Shown here: positions 45,265-56,918 of the stretch, piece by piece | How positions within the stretch are numbered: the first letter of the stretch is position 1 | Layout of the letters: each line of letters opens with the position of its first letter | From: Heterohyrax brucei | Lineage: Eukaryota; Chordata; Mammalia; Hyracoidea; Procaviidae | Assembly (NCBI GenBank): GCA_028571685.1 | Contig: CM053166.1 | Span: 59,668,111 to 59,732,110, forward strand | Reading direction: 5' to 3' | DNA: 64,000 nucleotides | Position numbers and translations under genes: made by a program | Notes under the pieces: model-generated | Databases searched by the model: none | What the model was told of the DNA's origin: nothing | Seen by the model: the letters and a program-made list of their open reading frames with translations, nothing else

Positions 45265-46178
45265 TTTTAATTTTTTATTTAATATAACTGAGTGAAAATG
45301 TACATTCCCGTGTAAATTTACATATCCACCTATATGCAGCTTTCACTGCTTTCCCTGCCCAGTGACAGCACACTGTTCCTCTCTGCTCCATACATGTCTC
45401 ATTCTCACAACAGTCTCTTTGTCCCCTCCTCTCCACCCACTCTCCTTCCTCCAGCCAGAGGTCAGCAGGATGACATCCTATAGATGTATATAACCATAAA
45501 GTGCATCCAATATATGGTCACTGCATCGCCAAGTCCAATCAATTCCTGTCCGAAGTGTGGACCTTCGTTATGATTTATGGTCAGGGGCAGCATCAGGGCG
45601 AGGGGCCATGCTCCCAGGGGAACCCCCAAACCACTGGACCATCAATTGAGGTCTTTTAGTGGGGATCTCAGGATGCACCCCTTTTTATTCTTGTGTTGCC
45701 AGTGAGACTCAACTTAGTGAGCTCCATCACAGCTATCACTGGTGGTGGCCGGGCACCATCCGGTTCTTCCAGTTCCAAGTCGGTGTAGGCACCCACTGAT
45801 GTGGGTCTCTTTGTCTTCCGGGTTGTCTTTCCCCCATGTCATTTTGTTCCTCAGAGAGCATCTGTTCCTAATGAGTTGGGACCATTTGATGTGTCCTCGG
45901 ATGGCAGCTTGGCAGCTTTTAAGACCCCCGACGCCACTCACCAATGTGGGTTGCAGAGAGACTTCTTAGCAAAACGGTAGTTGTGCCAATTGGCCTTGCT
46001 TTCGCCTAAGAGCATGGTCTCGAGCCCCCTGCCCCAGCTACTCTATCCTTCCAATATTGGGTTAAGATGGAAGGAGTACCCATGTTGTGTTTAAGTCCAC
46101 TTAATATTGTTCTTGTTTCTAATGTGTGCTATCACCGATTTCACCCAACCAGATACCTAGCAACTATCTAGTCTAAAA

Positions 46179-46204
46179 CCCTCCCCCCAGCCTCCCTCTC
46201 CTCC
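46179..46204 (-). other. L1-G 3' UTR G-rich purine tract
   Basis: C-runs on the plus strand, at the same position after the ORF2 stop as in L1-C, L1-E and L1-H. Confidence 0.6.
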
Positions 46205-46257
46205 GTTGCAGCTGTCAAAGAGTCTTTTCTTCTATACACAAGTCTGTTTTTGAGATC

Positions 46258-47613
46258 TTATCGTAGAGGTCTCATACAATATTTGTCCGTTTGTCGCTGA
46301 CTACTTTCACTCAACATAATGTCTTCCAGTTGAAACCAGGTCATGAGATGTTTCCTGAAGTCATCGTTGTTCTTCATCATTGCGTAGTGCTCCATTGAGT
46401 ATATATACCATAGTTTACCTATCCATTCTTCTGTTGTTGGGCATCTGGGTTGATTCCATCTTTTTGCTATCATGGACTGTGCTGTGATAAACATTCTGGT
46501 GCATGTGTCTGTTGGTAGGAAAGGCCTTGATTCTGTAGGATATATTCCAAGAAGAGGAATTACTGGGTCAAATGGGATATCGAAGATGTCCATTTTTTCA
46601 AGGAAGTGCCAGATTGCCTTCCAAAGAGTCTGGACCATTTTGCAACCCCACCAACAGTGTAGGAGGGTTCCATTTCCTCCAGAGCCTCTCCAGCATTTGT
46701 TGTTTTGTGTTTTTTGGATAATGGCCAACCTTGTTTGGATGAGATGGTATCTCATTGTAGTCTTGATTTGAATTTCTTGAATAACTAAAGATCGTGAACA
46801 TGTCTGCATGTGTCTTTTGGCTGCCTGGATATCTTCTTTAGTGAAATGTCTGTCCATCTCCTTTGCCCATCGCTTAATTGGATGATTTATCTTCTTGTTG
46901 TTGATATTTTATAGCATTTTATAAAGTATGGATGATTCGGCAGCAGTGGGATAGATTATGGAGATCAGGTGTAGGTCTGACATAGTTACCAAATATTTTT
47001 TCCCATTCTGTAGGTGTTCTTTTAATTCTATTAATAAAATCTTCAGAAGACCAAAAGTTTTTAATTCTTAATAGATCCCATTTATCTATTTTCTCTTTTG
47101 ATGATTGTGGTTTGTTTGACAGAATTTGGAGTCTGTCCATGTTGTGTATTAAAACTTCCATTGTTGTTCCTACCTTTCTTGGATGAGATTTATCGTTTTA
47201 GGTTTGATAATTAGGACTTTTATCCAGTGGAGTTGGTTTTTGTATAAGGTGTAAGATATGGATCTTGTTTCAGTTTCTTGCAGATAGATATCCAATGTTG
47301 CCAGCACCATTTGCTGAAGATACTGTTTTTACCCCAGTTTAATGTCTTAGGGCCTTTGTCGAATATCAGTTCTTCATAGGCAGATGGTGTCATCTCTGGG
47401 GTCTCAGTTCTGTTCCACTGATCGATCTGTCTGTTCCTATACCAGTACCAGGCTGTTTTGACCACTGTGGCAGTGTAATATGTTCTAAAGTAAGGTAATG
47501 AGAGGCCTCCCAGTCTGTTCTTCTTCTTTAGTAGTACCTTGCTTAACCAGGGCTTCTTCCCTTTCCAAACAAAATTGGTGATTTGTTTCTCCATCTCATT
47601 AACAAATGCCACT
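46258..47613 (-). pseudogene. L1-G ORF2 C-terminal part
   Basis: Open pieces 47630-47220 ([18 protein letters not shown]), 47161-46919 and 46857-46258 (the last 199 residues, with [21 protein letters not shown] and the terminal MRPLR). One Cys of the CWRGCG motif seen in other copies is replaced. A few frameshifts. Confidence 0.88.
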
Positions 47614-48611
47614 GGAGGAGGCGGGGTCAAGATGGCGGACTAAGCACACGTCTCCTTATATCCCTCTGGAAACCAAGACCTGAATTGACAATCAAACAGA
47701 GCCTTCTGATCACCTAATCAGCCTCAGGACATGGCACAGAGCTGTTAATTGGGCTTCATACCACTCAGCGAAAAACCTCTCTTTCACTGACTCTGGCTCC
47801 TGGCTAGCCCCGGCTCTCACGGAGGGAAGGTAAACGCACCATTTTGACTTTTTTTTTCCTCTGTCTTGGCCGGCGGGTGGAGCTGGGTCTTGCCTGGTGG
47901 CTGGACTGAGACGCGCTGCTGGGGGGATAGGCAGGCGAAATTCCCATATTCTGAGAGCCAGGCTCGGGATTCTGTTAGTCTAGCCACTTTGAGCCTTTCG
48001 TTTTGTAGCTGCCTCAGTGGGGTTTGTGCCGAGCTTTGCGGTCAGTGTGCGGGACACCATGTTGATACCGAGATTTTAGCAGGACCTCGTTCTTAGCCTG
48101 GGAGACAGCGCCTGCAAACGGGGCAGCGCTTCTCTGACAGAAAAGTAGTGATTTTGCACAGTGCTGCCTACGTTGGGGGCCCTGCAACAGAAGCAGTGGA
48201 ATAACTACCTCTCGGCACCTTTAGCCCCTCTGTCTGCTGCTTGTGTGGAGGACGCCATCTTGGATAAGGTGGCAGCGGCTGGACCTAATTCTCAGCTTGG
48301 GAGCCAGAGCCTGCCCACAGGAGAGTGATTTTCTATCACAAAACCAGTACGACGCAGTGTTGGCTAAGGCTAGGCCCTGTCAGCAGAGGCCAACAGGGCA
48401 GTAGCATTGCTGTATTCTGAACTAGTTTGTTATCACCTGGGGTTGGATATAGTGGTGCTTATTTTGACAGATGAGAAGAGGGATCTCTACACATGAAAAC
48501 CTAACTGACTTGTGAACTGGTCAGATACCTTTTGCTTTACACTTGAAGACAACCTAGAGAAACATTTGCAATCCATCCTTACAGTAACTCTTCCAGCCTC
48601 TATATACTCAC
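47614..48611 (+). promoter_or_regulatory. L1-G 5' UTR / internal promoter
   Basis: Contains the YY1-like CAAGATGGCGG (47628-47638) and two related units whose CAT cores are 198 bases apart (48058 and 48256). It is GC-rich and keeps CpGs. Because it is inverted it points away from its own 3' arm. Confidence 0.75.
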
Positions 48612-49569
48612 ATGGGACCCAAAAAGCAACAGACAATTGTGGCATACAAGCAATCACACATGGCTTCAGAAGGAACCCAAAGAAAGCAACCAAGGAGTTT
48701 TCCAGATGCAGAAACTTTTATGAAGGTATCAGGAAGTGAATACAAATTGATTATATACAGAGCCCTTCTAGACCTTATACAAAATGCAGCAGAACAAAAC
48801 GAAAAATTAAGCAAGATGTTCGATCTGATGGAATACCGGTACTCTGAAATCCACCAGATCAAGAAGAAAATCAAAGACATAGAAACTTGCATGCAAAGCC
48901 AAGAAAACAGAATGGAACAAATAGAAAAAAGAATTTCTGACTTGGAAGACAGAGCTACTGATGCCAGCATCTATGAGCAGAAATCAGAAAAAAAAAACAA
49001 GAAAAATGAAGAAACATTAAGAAGCATGTGGGACTCTATTAAGAGGAACAACCTTTGATTAATTGGAGTCCCTCAACAGGGTGAGACATCTGAGAACACA
49101 GAGAGTATTGTTGCTGAGCTGCTGACACAAAACTTCCCAGAAATCATGAAGGAAGAGAATATAGACATCTCAGATGCATATCGTACGCCATCCAATATAG
49201 ATCTGAAAAGAAAGACACCAAGACATATTATAATCAAGCTTAACAAAATGAAACATAAGCAGCAACTCTTAAAGGCAGCAAGACTCAAGGCAAAGCTAAC
49301 ATTCAGAGGGAAACCCTGTAGGCTCTCGTCAGATTTCTCAGCAGAAACCATGCTGGCACGGAGACAGTGGCATGACACATTAAAGTCTTGAAGGAGGAGA
49401 ACTTCCAACCAAGAATTATATATCCTACAAAACTATCTTTCAAATATGAAAATGAAATTAAGACATTCCCAGATAAACAGAAACTCAGAGACTTTGTAAA
49501 AACCAAACCCAAACTACAAGAATACTGAAAGAAGTTCTTGGCTTTGGCTTAAAAGAAGAAAACCACTAA
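48612..49569 (+). pseudogene. L1-G ORF1, disabled
   Basis: MGPKKQQ start, open for 148 codons through the coiled coil, then TGA at 49056-49058 in place of the Arg of NLRLIG. The same codon is a TGA in L1-H. Later single-base losses (near 49381 and 49521) shift the frame. It ends at 49567-49569. Confidence 0.9.
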
Positions 49570-49737
49570 CTTTATATATTAGAACGACACACTACTCAAT
49601 ACTCTACTCTTTTAGGGAAGGCCCCAAAGAAATTCACAGCTTTGATATGGAAAGAAACAATCCAGTGATCATCATGATAACTATGGTGTCATCATAATAA
49701 AAAGAGCGGTGTATTACGATTGTTATAGTCCTTCCAG

Positions 49738-49899
49738 ATGGAGAGGAAGATGACAAGACTGGCAGTAATTAAAATTGGGTTTATAAATAGTTTATTAAGG
49801 GGGTTCATAGGGGAAGCTGTAAAGCACAACAAAGATGTATCATACCATTTCAAGAAATCTAACACACGAAAAATCAACTCACAAAAAAGAGTGTCCTAG
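49738..49899 (+). pseudogene. Truncated spacer frame in L1-G
   Basis: MERKMTRLAVIKIGFINSLL matches the spacer frames of L1-C, L1-E and L1-H, but a deletion of about 37 bases shifts the frame and it stops after 53 codons, before ORF2. Confidence 0.35.
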
Positions 49900-49954
49900 A
49901 ACAGACTAATAAGAACAACAGAGAAAACATCTACATAAAAATAAACACATCACA

Positions 49955-52450
49955 ATGGCAGCACTGAACACATACCTATCAATAATTACATTGAATGTGA
50001 ATGGACTGAATGCTCCAGTAAAGAGACACCGAGTGTCATCTTGGATCAAAAGACACTACCCATGCATATGTTGTCTACAAGAAACTCACTTGAGACCTAA
50101 AGACAGGAACAAACTGAAAATTAAAGGATGGAAGAATATATATCACGCTAACAATGGACAAAGAAGAGCAGGGGTGGCAATTCTAATCTCAGATAAAATC
50201 AATTTTAATGTCAAATCTAACATCGTGGACAAAGATGGACACTATTTATTGCTGAAAGGTTCAGTACACAAGCAAGACTTGACTATATTAAATATTTATG
50301 CACCTAATGTCAGAGCACCTAAATATGTCGAAGAAATACTGACTATGCTCAAAAGAGTTAGGTGACTCCACCATAACAGTGGGAGACTTTAACACTCCAC
50401 TCTAATCGCTAGACAGATCATCTAGAAAAAAGCTCAATAAAGATACAGAAGACCTCATTGACACAATTAACCAACTAAACCTCATTGATACATACATAAC
50501 TTTCCAATCATCAGCAGACAACTACACCTTGTTCTCCAGTGCACATGGAAAATTCTCCTGAATTGACCACGTGATAGGACATAATGCAATGCTCAACAAA
50601 ATCCATACCATTGAATTACTGTAAAGCATCTTCTCAGATCATAAAGCCATCAAAGTTGAAATCAATAGCAGAAAAAACATAGATAGAAAGTGGAACTCTT
50701 GGAAACTCAACAACCTCTTGCTCAAAAAAAATGGGATATAGAGGAAATCAAGGATGAATTAAAGAAATTCATGGATTCCAATGAGAATGAAAACAATTCC
50801 TACCAGAACCTATGGGATACAGCGAAAGCAGTGCTCAGAGGTCTGTTTATCTCCATAAATGCACACATCTGGAAGGTAGAAAGAAATCAAATCAAGGAAC
50901 TAACTCTACAGCTTGAACAAGTAGAAAGAGAACAACAGAGGAAACACTCGGGTGCCAGAAGAAACGAGATCATAAAGATTAGAGCAGAGCTAAATGAACT
51001 AGAGAATAGAAAAAGAACTGCAAAAATTGAAAAGACCAAAAGCTGGTTTTTTGAAAAGATCAACAAAATTGATAAACCACTTACTAAAGAAAAGCAGGAA
51101 AGGAAACAAATAACCCAAATTAGAAATGAGAGGGGAGTTGTCACCACAGATGCAACAGAAATCAAAAATATCATAACAGAATACTATGAAAGACTGTACT
51201 CTAACAAATTTGAAAACCTAGGGGAAATGGACGAATTCCTTGACTCATACCACCTACCCAAATTAGCACAACGTGAAGCAGAACAACTGAATAAACCCAT
51301 CATAATGGAAGAGATTGAAAAGGTCATCAAAACACTGCCAACCAAGAAAAGTCTGGGTCCAGATGGCTTCCCTGCAGAATTCTACCAAGCATTTACAAAA
51401 GAGTTATCCCCAATACTACTGAAACTATTTCATAGTATAGAAAGGGATGGAGTACTCCAAAACTCATTCTATGAAGCCAGCATAACCCTGATACCTAAGC
51501 CAGGGAAAGACCCAACAAAGAAAGAGAACTACAGACCGATATCACTCATGAACCTAGATACAAAAATCTTCATTAAAATTCTTGCCAATAGAATACAATA
51601 ACATATCAAGAAAATAATCCATCCTGACCAAGTGGGATTCATACCAGGGATGCAAGGCTGGTTCAACATCAGGAGAACAATTAATGTGATTAACCACATA
51701 AATAACACAAAAAACAAAGATCCCCTGATTTTGCCCATTGATGCCAAAAAGGCATTTGATAAAGTCCATCACCCATTCATGCTAAAAACTGTAAGCAAAA
51801 TGGGCATAGACGGCAAATTCCTCAACACATTAAGGGCCATTTATACCAAGCCAATTGCACACATCATCCTGAATGGAGAGAGACTGAAAGACTTTCCCTT
51901 GAGATCAGGAACTAGACAAGGATGCCCACTGTCACCACCCCTATTCAACATTGTGCTGGAAGTTCTAGCCAGAGCAATTAGACAAGACCAAGAAATAAAG
52001 GGCATCTGCATTGGCAAAGAGGAAGTTAAAATCTCCCTGTTCGCAGATGATATGATTGTATATGCAGAGAACCCCAAGGAATCTGTAAGTAAACTACTCA
52101 AACTGATAGAAGAGTTCAGCAAAGTCTCAGGATACAAGATAAACATAAGTAAATCAGTAGGATTCTTTATACCAACAACGAGACTGTTAAGGAGGAAATT
52201 ATCAAATCAATACCATTTATGATAGTCCCTAAGAAGATAAAGTACCTAGGAATTAATCTAACCAGAGAAGCATCAGACCTTTACAAAGAGAACTACAAGC
52301 CCTTACTACAAGAAACTAGGAGAGACTTAGATAAATGGAAAAACCTACCCTGCTCATGGATAGGAAGACTTAACATTGTGAAAATGTCTATTTTACCCAA
52401 AGCAATTTATTCATATAATGCAATCCCAATACAAGTTCCAGTGGCATTTT
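49955..52450 (+). pseudogene. L1-G ORF2 N-terminal two thirds
   Basis: MAALNTYLSIITLNVNGLNAP start. A two-base loss near 50355 ends the first frame. 50690-51601 is open for 303 codons up to a TAA in place of Gln. 51632-52222 covers the RT core with an intact FADDMIVY motif. The endonuclease keeps QETH and SDHK. Not functional as a gene. Confidence 0.9.
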
Positions 52451-53366
52451 TTTAAAAAATTTTTATTTAACATAACTGAGTGAAAATATACATTCACATA
52501 TAAATTTACATGCCCACCTATATGCAGCTTCCACTGCTCTCCCTGTCCGGTGACTGCACACTATTCCTCTCTGCTCCATACATGTCTCATCCTCCCAACA
52601 GCCTCCTTTCCCCTCTTCTCCATCCACTCCCCTTCCTCCAGCCAGAGGTCAGTAAGATGATATCCTATAGATCTATAGAACCATAAAGTGCTTCTAATAT
52701 ATGGTCACTCTGCATTGCCAAGTCCAATCCATTCCTGTCCAAAGAGTTGACCTTTGTTATAATTTATGGGAAAGGGCAGCATCAGGACCGGGGTCCATAC
52801 TCTCAGAGGAATCCCAAAACCGCTGGACCATCATTTGAGATCTTTTAGTGGAGATCTCGTGATGCACCCCTTTTTATTCTTGTGTTGTCAGGGAGACTCC
52901 TCTCTGTGAGGTCCATCGTGGCTATCGCTGGTGGTGGCCGGGCACCGTCCGGTTCTTCTGGTCCCAAGTCAATGTAGGCACCCACTCTTGAGGGTCTCTC
53001 TATCTTCTAGGTTGCCTTTACCCCATGTCATTTTGGTCCTCAGTGAGCATCCGTACCTACTGAGTTGGGACCATTTGCTGTGTCCTCGGATGGCATCTTG
53101 GCAGCTTTTAAGACCCCAGACGCCACTCTCCAATGTGGGGTGCAGAGAGCTCTCTTAGAAAAATGCTAGTTGTGACAATTGGCCTGGAATTCGCCTAAGA
53201 GCATGGTCCCCCGCCCCCGCCCGAGCTACTCTATCCTTGCAGTAATGAGTTAAGATGGAAGGAGTACTCAAGTTAGGCTGAAGTCCACTTAATGTTGTTC
53301 TTGTTTCTAATGTGTGCTATCACCCCTTTCTCCCAACTGGATTTCTAGTAACTATCTAAACTAAAC

Positions 53367-53399
53367 CCTCCCCCCCTCACCCTCCCTCCCTTCCCTCCC
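53367..53399 (-). other. L1-H 3' UTR G-rich purine tract
   Basis: Long C-runs on the plus strand, conserved in position with the other young copies. Confidence 0.7.
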
Positions 53400-53451
53400 T
53401 TGCAGCTGTCAAAGAGTCTTTTCTTCTATACACAAGTCTGTTTTTGAGATC

Positions 53452-55535
53452 TTATCGTTGAGGTCTCATATAGTATTTGTCCTTTTGTCGCTGACTACTT
53501 TCACTCAACCTAATGTCTTCCAGTTGAACCAGGTTAGGCGATGTTTCCTGGAATCATCGTTATCCTTTATCATTGCGTAGTGCTCCATTGAGTATATGTA
53601 CCATGGTTTACCTATCCATTCTTCTATTGTTGGGCATCTGGGTTGATTCCATCTTTTTGCTATCGTGGACTGTGCTGCGATAAACATTCTGGTGCATGTG
53701 TCCGTTGGTGTGAAAGGCCTTGATTCTGTAGGATATATTCCAAGTAGTGGAATTACTGGGTCAAATGGTATATCGATATCCATTTTTTTAAGAAAGCGCC
53801 AGATTGCCTTCCAAAGAGGCTGGACCATTTTGCAACCCCACCAACAGTGTAGGAGGGTTCCACTTTCTCCACAGCCTCTCCAGCATTTGTTGTTTTGTGT
53901 TTTCTGGATCATGGCCAATCTTTTTGTGGTGAGATGGTATCTCATTGTTGTCTTGATTTGAATTTCTTTAATAACTAAAGATCGTGAATATGTCCACATG
54001 TGTTTTTGGCTGCCTGGATCTCCTCTTTAGTGAAGTGTCTGTCCATCTTCTTTGCCCATCGCTTAATTGGGTGGTTTATCTTCTTCTTCTTGATATTTTG
54101 TGGTATCTTATAGATTATCGAGATCGGGCATTGGTCTGACATAGAGTTGCCAAATATTTTTTCCCATTCTGTGGGTGTTTTTTTAATTCTATTGATAAAG
54201 TCTTTGGATGAGCAAAAGTGTTTGATTCTTAATAGTTCCCATTTATCTATTTTCTCTTCTGTTGATTGAGGTTTTTTTGACAGATTTTGGAGTCTGTCCT
54301 CATTGTGTATTAAAACTTCCATTGTTGTTCCTACATTTTTTTGGATGACAACCCCCCTCTCATTTCTAATTTGGGTAATTTGTTTCCTTTCCTGCTTTTC
54401 TTTAGTAAGTTTAGCCAGTGGTTTGTCAATTTTGTTGATCTTCTGAAAAAACCAGCTTTTGGTCTTTTCAATTTTTTCAATTGTTTTTCTGTTCTCTAAT
54501 TCATTTAACTCTGCTCTATTCTTTATGATCTTGTTTCTTCTGGCACCTGAGGGGTTCCTCTGTTGTTCTCTTTCTACTTGTTCAAGCTGTAGGGTTACTT
54601 CCTTGATTTGGTTTCTTTCTTCCTTTCAGATGTGTGCATTTATGGAGATAAACAGACCTCTGAGCACTGTATTCCGTAGGTTCTGGTAGGAAGTTTTTTT
54701 GTTCTCACTGGAAGCCATGAATTTCTTTAATTCATCCTTGATTTCCCCTATAATCCATGTTTTTTTGAGCAAGATGTTGTTGAGTTTCCAAGAGTTCCAC
54801 TTTCTATCTATGTTTTTTCTGCTATTGATTTCAACTGATGGCTTTATGATCTGAGAAGATGCTTTGCAGTAATTCAGTGGTATGGATTTTGTCGAGCATT
54901 GCATTATGGCCTATCACGCGGTCAATTCTGGACAATGTTCCATGTGCACTGGAGAAGAAGGTGTAGTTGTCTGCTGATGGGTGGAAAGTTATGTATATAT
55001 CAATGAGGTTTAGTTGTTTAATTGTGTCAATGAGGTCTTCTGTATCTTTACTGAGTTTTTTTCTAGATGATCTGTCTAGTATCGAGAGTGGAGTGTTGAA
55101 GTCTCCCACTGTTATGGTGGAGTCATCTAACTCTCTTTTGAGCATAGTCAGTGTTTCTTCGACATATTTAGGTGCTCTGACATTAGGTGCATAAATATTT
55201 AATATAGTTAAGTCTTGCTTGTGTACTGAACCTTTCAGCAATAAATAGTGTCCATCTTTGTCCATGATGGTGGTTTTCACATTAAAATTGATTTTATCTG
55301 AGATTAGAATTGCCACCCCTGCTCTTCTTTGTTCATTGTTAGCTTGATATATATTCTTCCAACCTTTAATTTTCAGTTTGTTGCTATCTTTAGGTCTCAA
55401 GTGAGTTTCTTGTAGACAACATAGGGATGGGTCATGTCTTTTGATCCAAGATGTCACTCGATGTCTCTTCACTGGAGCATTCATTCCATTCACATTCAGT
55501 GTAATTATTGATAGGTATGTGTTCGGTGGTGCCAT
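53452..55535 (-). pseudogene. L1-H ORF2, endonuclease open, RT deleted
   Basis: The first 234 codons (55535-54831) are uninterrupted and form a nearly complete apurinic/apyrimidinic-type endonuclease: LNVNGMN, QETH, GDFNTPLS and SDHK are all present. A frame change follows. The RT domain is missing. The C-terminal part (53999-53505) keeps [18 protein letters not shown]. The stop is at 53454-53452. Such a remnant could at most encode a free endonuclease. Confidence 0.9.
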
Positions 55536-55807
55536 TTTGATGTGTTTATTTTTATGTTGATGTTTTCTCTGTTGTTCTTATTAGTCTGTTCTGGGACGTT
55601 CTTTTTTGTGAGTTGATTTTTCACCTTTTTCTGAGCTGGTTTTGTGGTTGTTGAGACTCCTGTGTTACATTTATTGAAATGATATGATACATCTTTGTTG
55701 TGCTTTACAGGTGCCCCTATGATTCCTCTTAATAAACTATATATAAACCCAATTTTAATTACTACCAGTCTTGTCATCTTCCTCTCCATCTGGAAGGACT
55801 GTAACAA
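55505..55807 (-). CDS. Short open frame in the L1-H spacer (100 codons, uncertain)
   Basis: MERKMTRLVVIKIGFIYSLL begins at 55789, with six further in-frame codons upstream. It runs into ORF2 in another frame. Same caution as for the L1-C and L1-E frames. Confidence 0.3.
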   Translation of the reverse strand: MLQSFQMERKMTRLVVIKIGFIYSLLRGIIGAPVKHNKDVSYHFNKCNTGVSTTTKPAQKKVKNQLTKKNVPEQTNKNNRENINIKINTSKWHHRTHTYQ

Positions 55808-55958
55808 CTGTAGTACATCCCTCGTTTTAATATGATGACACCATAGTTTTCATGATGATCACTGGATTGCTTCTTCCCTTATTAAAGCTGTGATTGGCTT
55901 TCGAGCTTTTCCTAACTGAGTAGAGTTTTGAGTAGTAAAGTCGTCCTAAAATATAAAG

Positions 55959-56918
55959 TTAGTGGTTTTGTTCTTCTAAGCCAGAGCCTAGAACTTCTTT
56001 CAATATTTCTTGTAGGTTTGGTTTGGTTTTTACAAAATCTCTGAGTTTCTGTTTATCTGGGAGTGTCTCGATTTCATTTTCATATTTGAAAGATAGTTTT
56101 TCAGGATATATACTTCTTGGTTGGAAGTTCTTTTCCTTCAAGGCTTTGAATGTGTCATGCCACTGTCTCCGTGCCAGCATGGTTTCTGCTGAGAAATGTG
56201 AAGGGAGCCTACAACGTTTCCCTCTGAATGTTAGCTTTGCCTTGAGTCTTGCTGCCTTTAAGATTTGCTGCTTATGTTTCATTTTGTTAAGCTTGATTAT
56301 AATATGTCTTGGAGTCTTTCTTTTCAGATCTATATTGGGTGGCGTACGGTATGCATCTGAGATGTCTATATTCTCTTCCTTCATGATTTCTGGGAAGTTT
56401 TGTGTCAGCAGCTCAGCAACAATACTCTCTGTGTTCTCAGATGTCTCACCCTGTTCAGAGACTCCAATTAATCAAAGGTTGTTCCTCTTAATAGAGTCCC
56501 ACATGCTTCTTAATGTTTCTTCATTTTTCTTGTTTCTTTTTTCTGATTTCTGCTCATAGACGCTGGCCTCAGTAGCTCTGTCTTCCAAGTCAGAAATTCT
56601 TTTTTCTATTTGTTCCATTCTGTTTTCTTGGCTTTGCATGGAGGTTTCTATGTCTTTGATTTTGTTCTTGTTCTGTTGGATTTCAGAGTACTGGTGTTCC
56701 ATCAGATTGAAAAACTTGCTTAATTTTTCATTTTGTTCTGCTGCATTTTGTATAAGGTCTAGAAGGGCTCTGTATATAATCAATTTGTAGTCACTTCCTG
56801 ATGCTTTCATAAAAGTTTCTTCATCTGGAAAACTCCTTGGTTGCTTTGTTTAGGAGCCTTCTGAAGCCATGGCTGATTTCTTGTGTGCCACAAGTGTCTG
56901 TTGCTTTTTGGGACCCAT
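55959..56918 (-). pseudogene. L1-H ORF1, two nonsense codons
   Basis: The frame is maintained from the ATG at 56918 to the end, with no indel. Stops are at 56852-56850 (a Gln codon turned TAA) and 56474-56472 (the Arg of NLRLIG turned TGA). The C-terminal 141 codons are open. Confidence 0.88.

Larger units (their letters stand above)
45265..47613 (-). mobile_element. L1-G 3' arm (sense on minus strand)
   Basis: The 3' UTR and C-terminal ORF2 of a young L1, ending abruptly at ORF2 codons for (P)[10 protein letters not shown] (47604-47615). The missing upstream part is not on this strand: it lies immediately adjacent but inverted (47614-52450) and stops at the same ORF2 position. See the inverted arm. 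Confidence 0.9.
47614..52450 (+). mobile_element. L1-G 5' arm, inverted (plus strand)
   Basis: Begins with the L1 5' edge (GGAGGAGGCGGGGTCAAGAT) and runs through 5' UTR, ORF1, spacer and ORF2 up to the codons for PIQVPVAF, where it stops. The last 12 bases (CCAGTGGCATTT, 52438-52449) are also the first 12 sense bases of the 3' arm (complement of 47604-47615). Together the two arms cover one L1 once, which is the expected product of twin priming. Confidence 0.92.
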
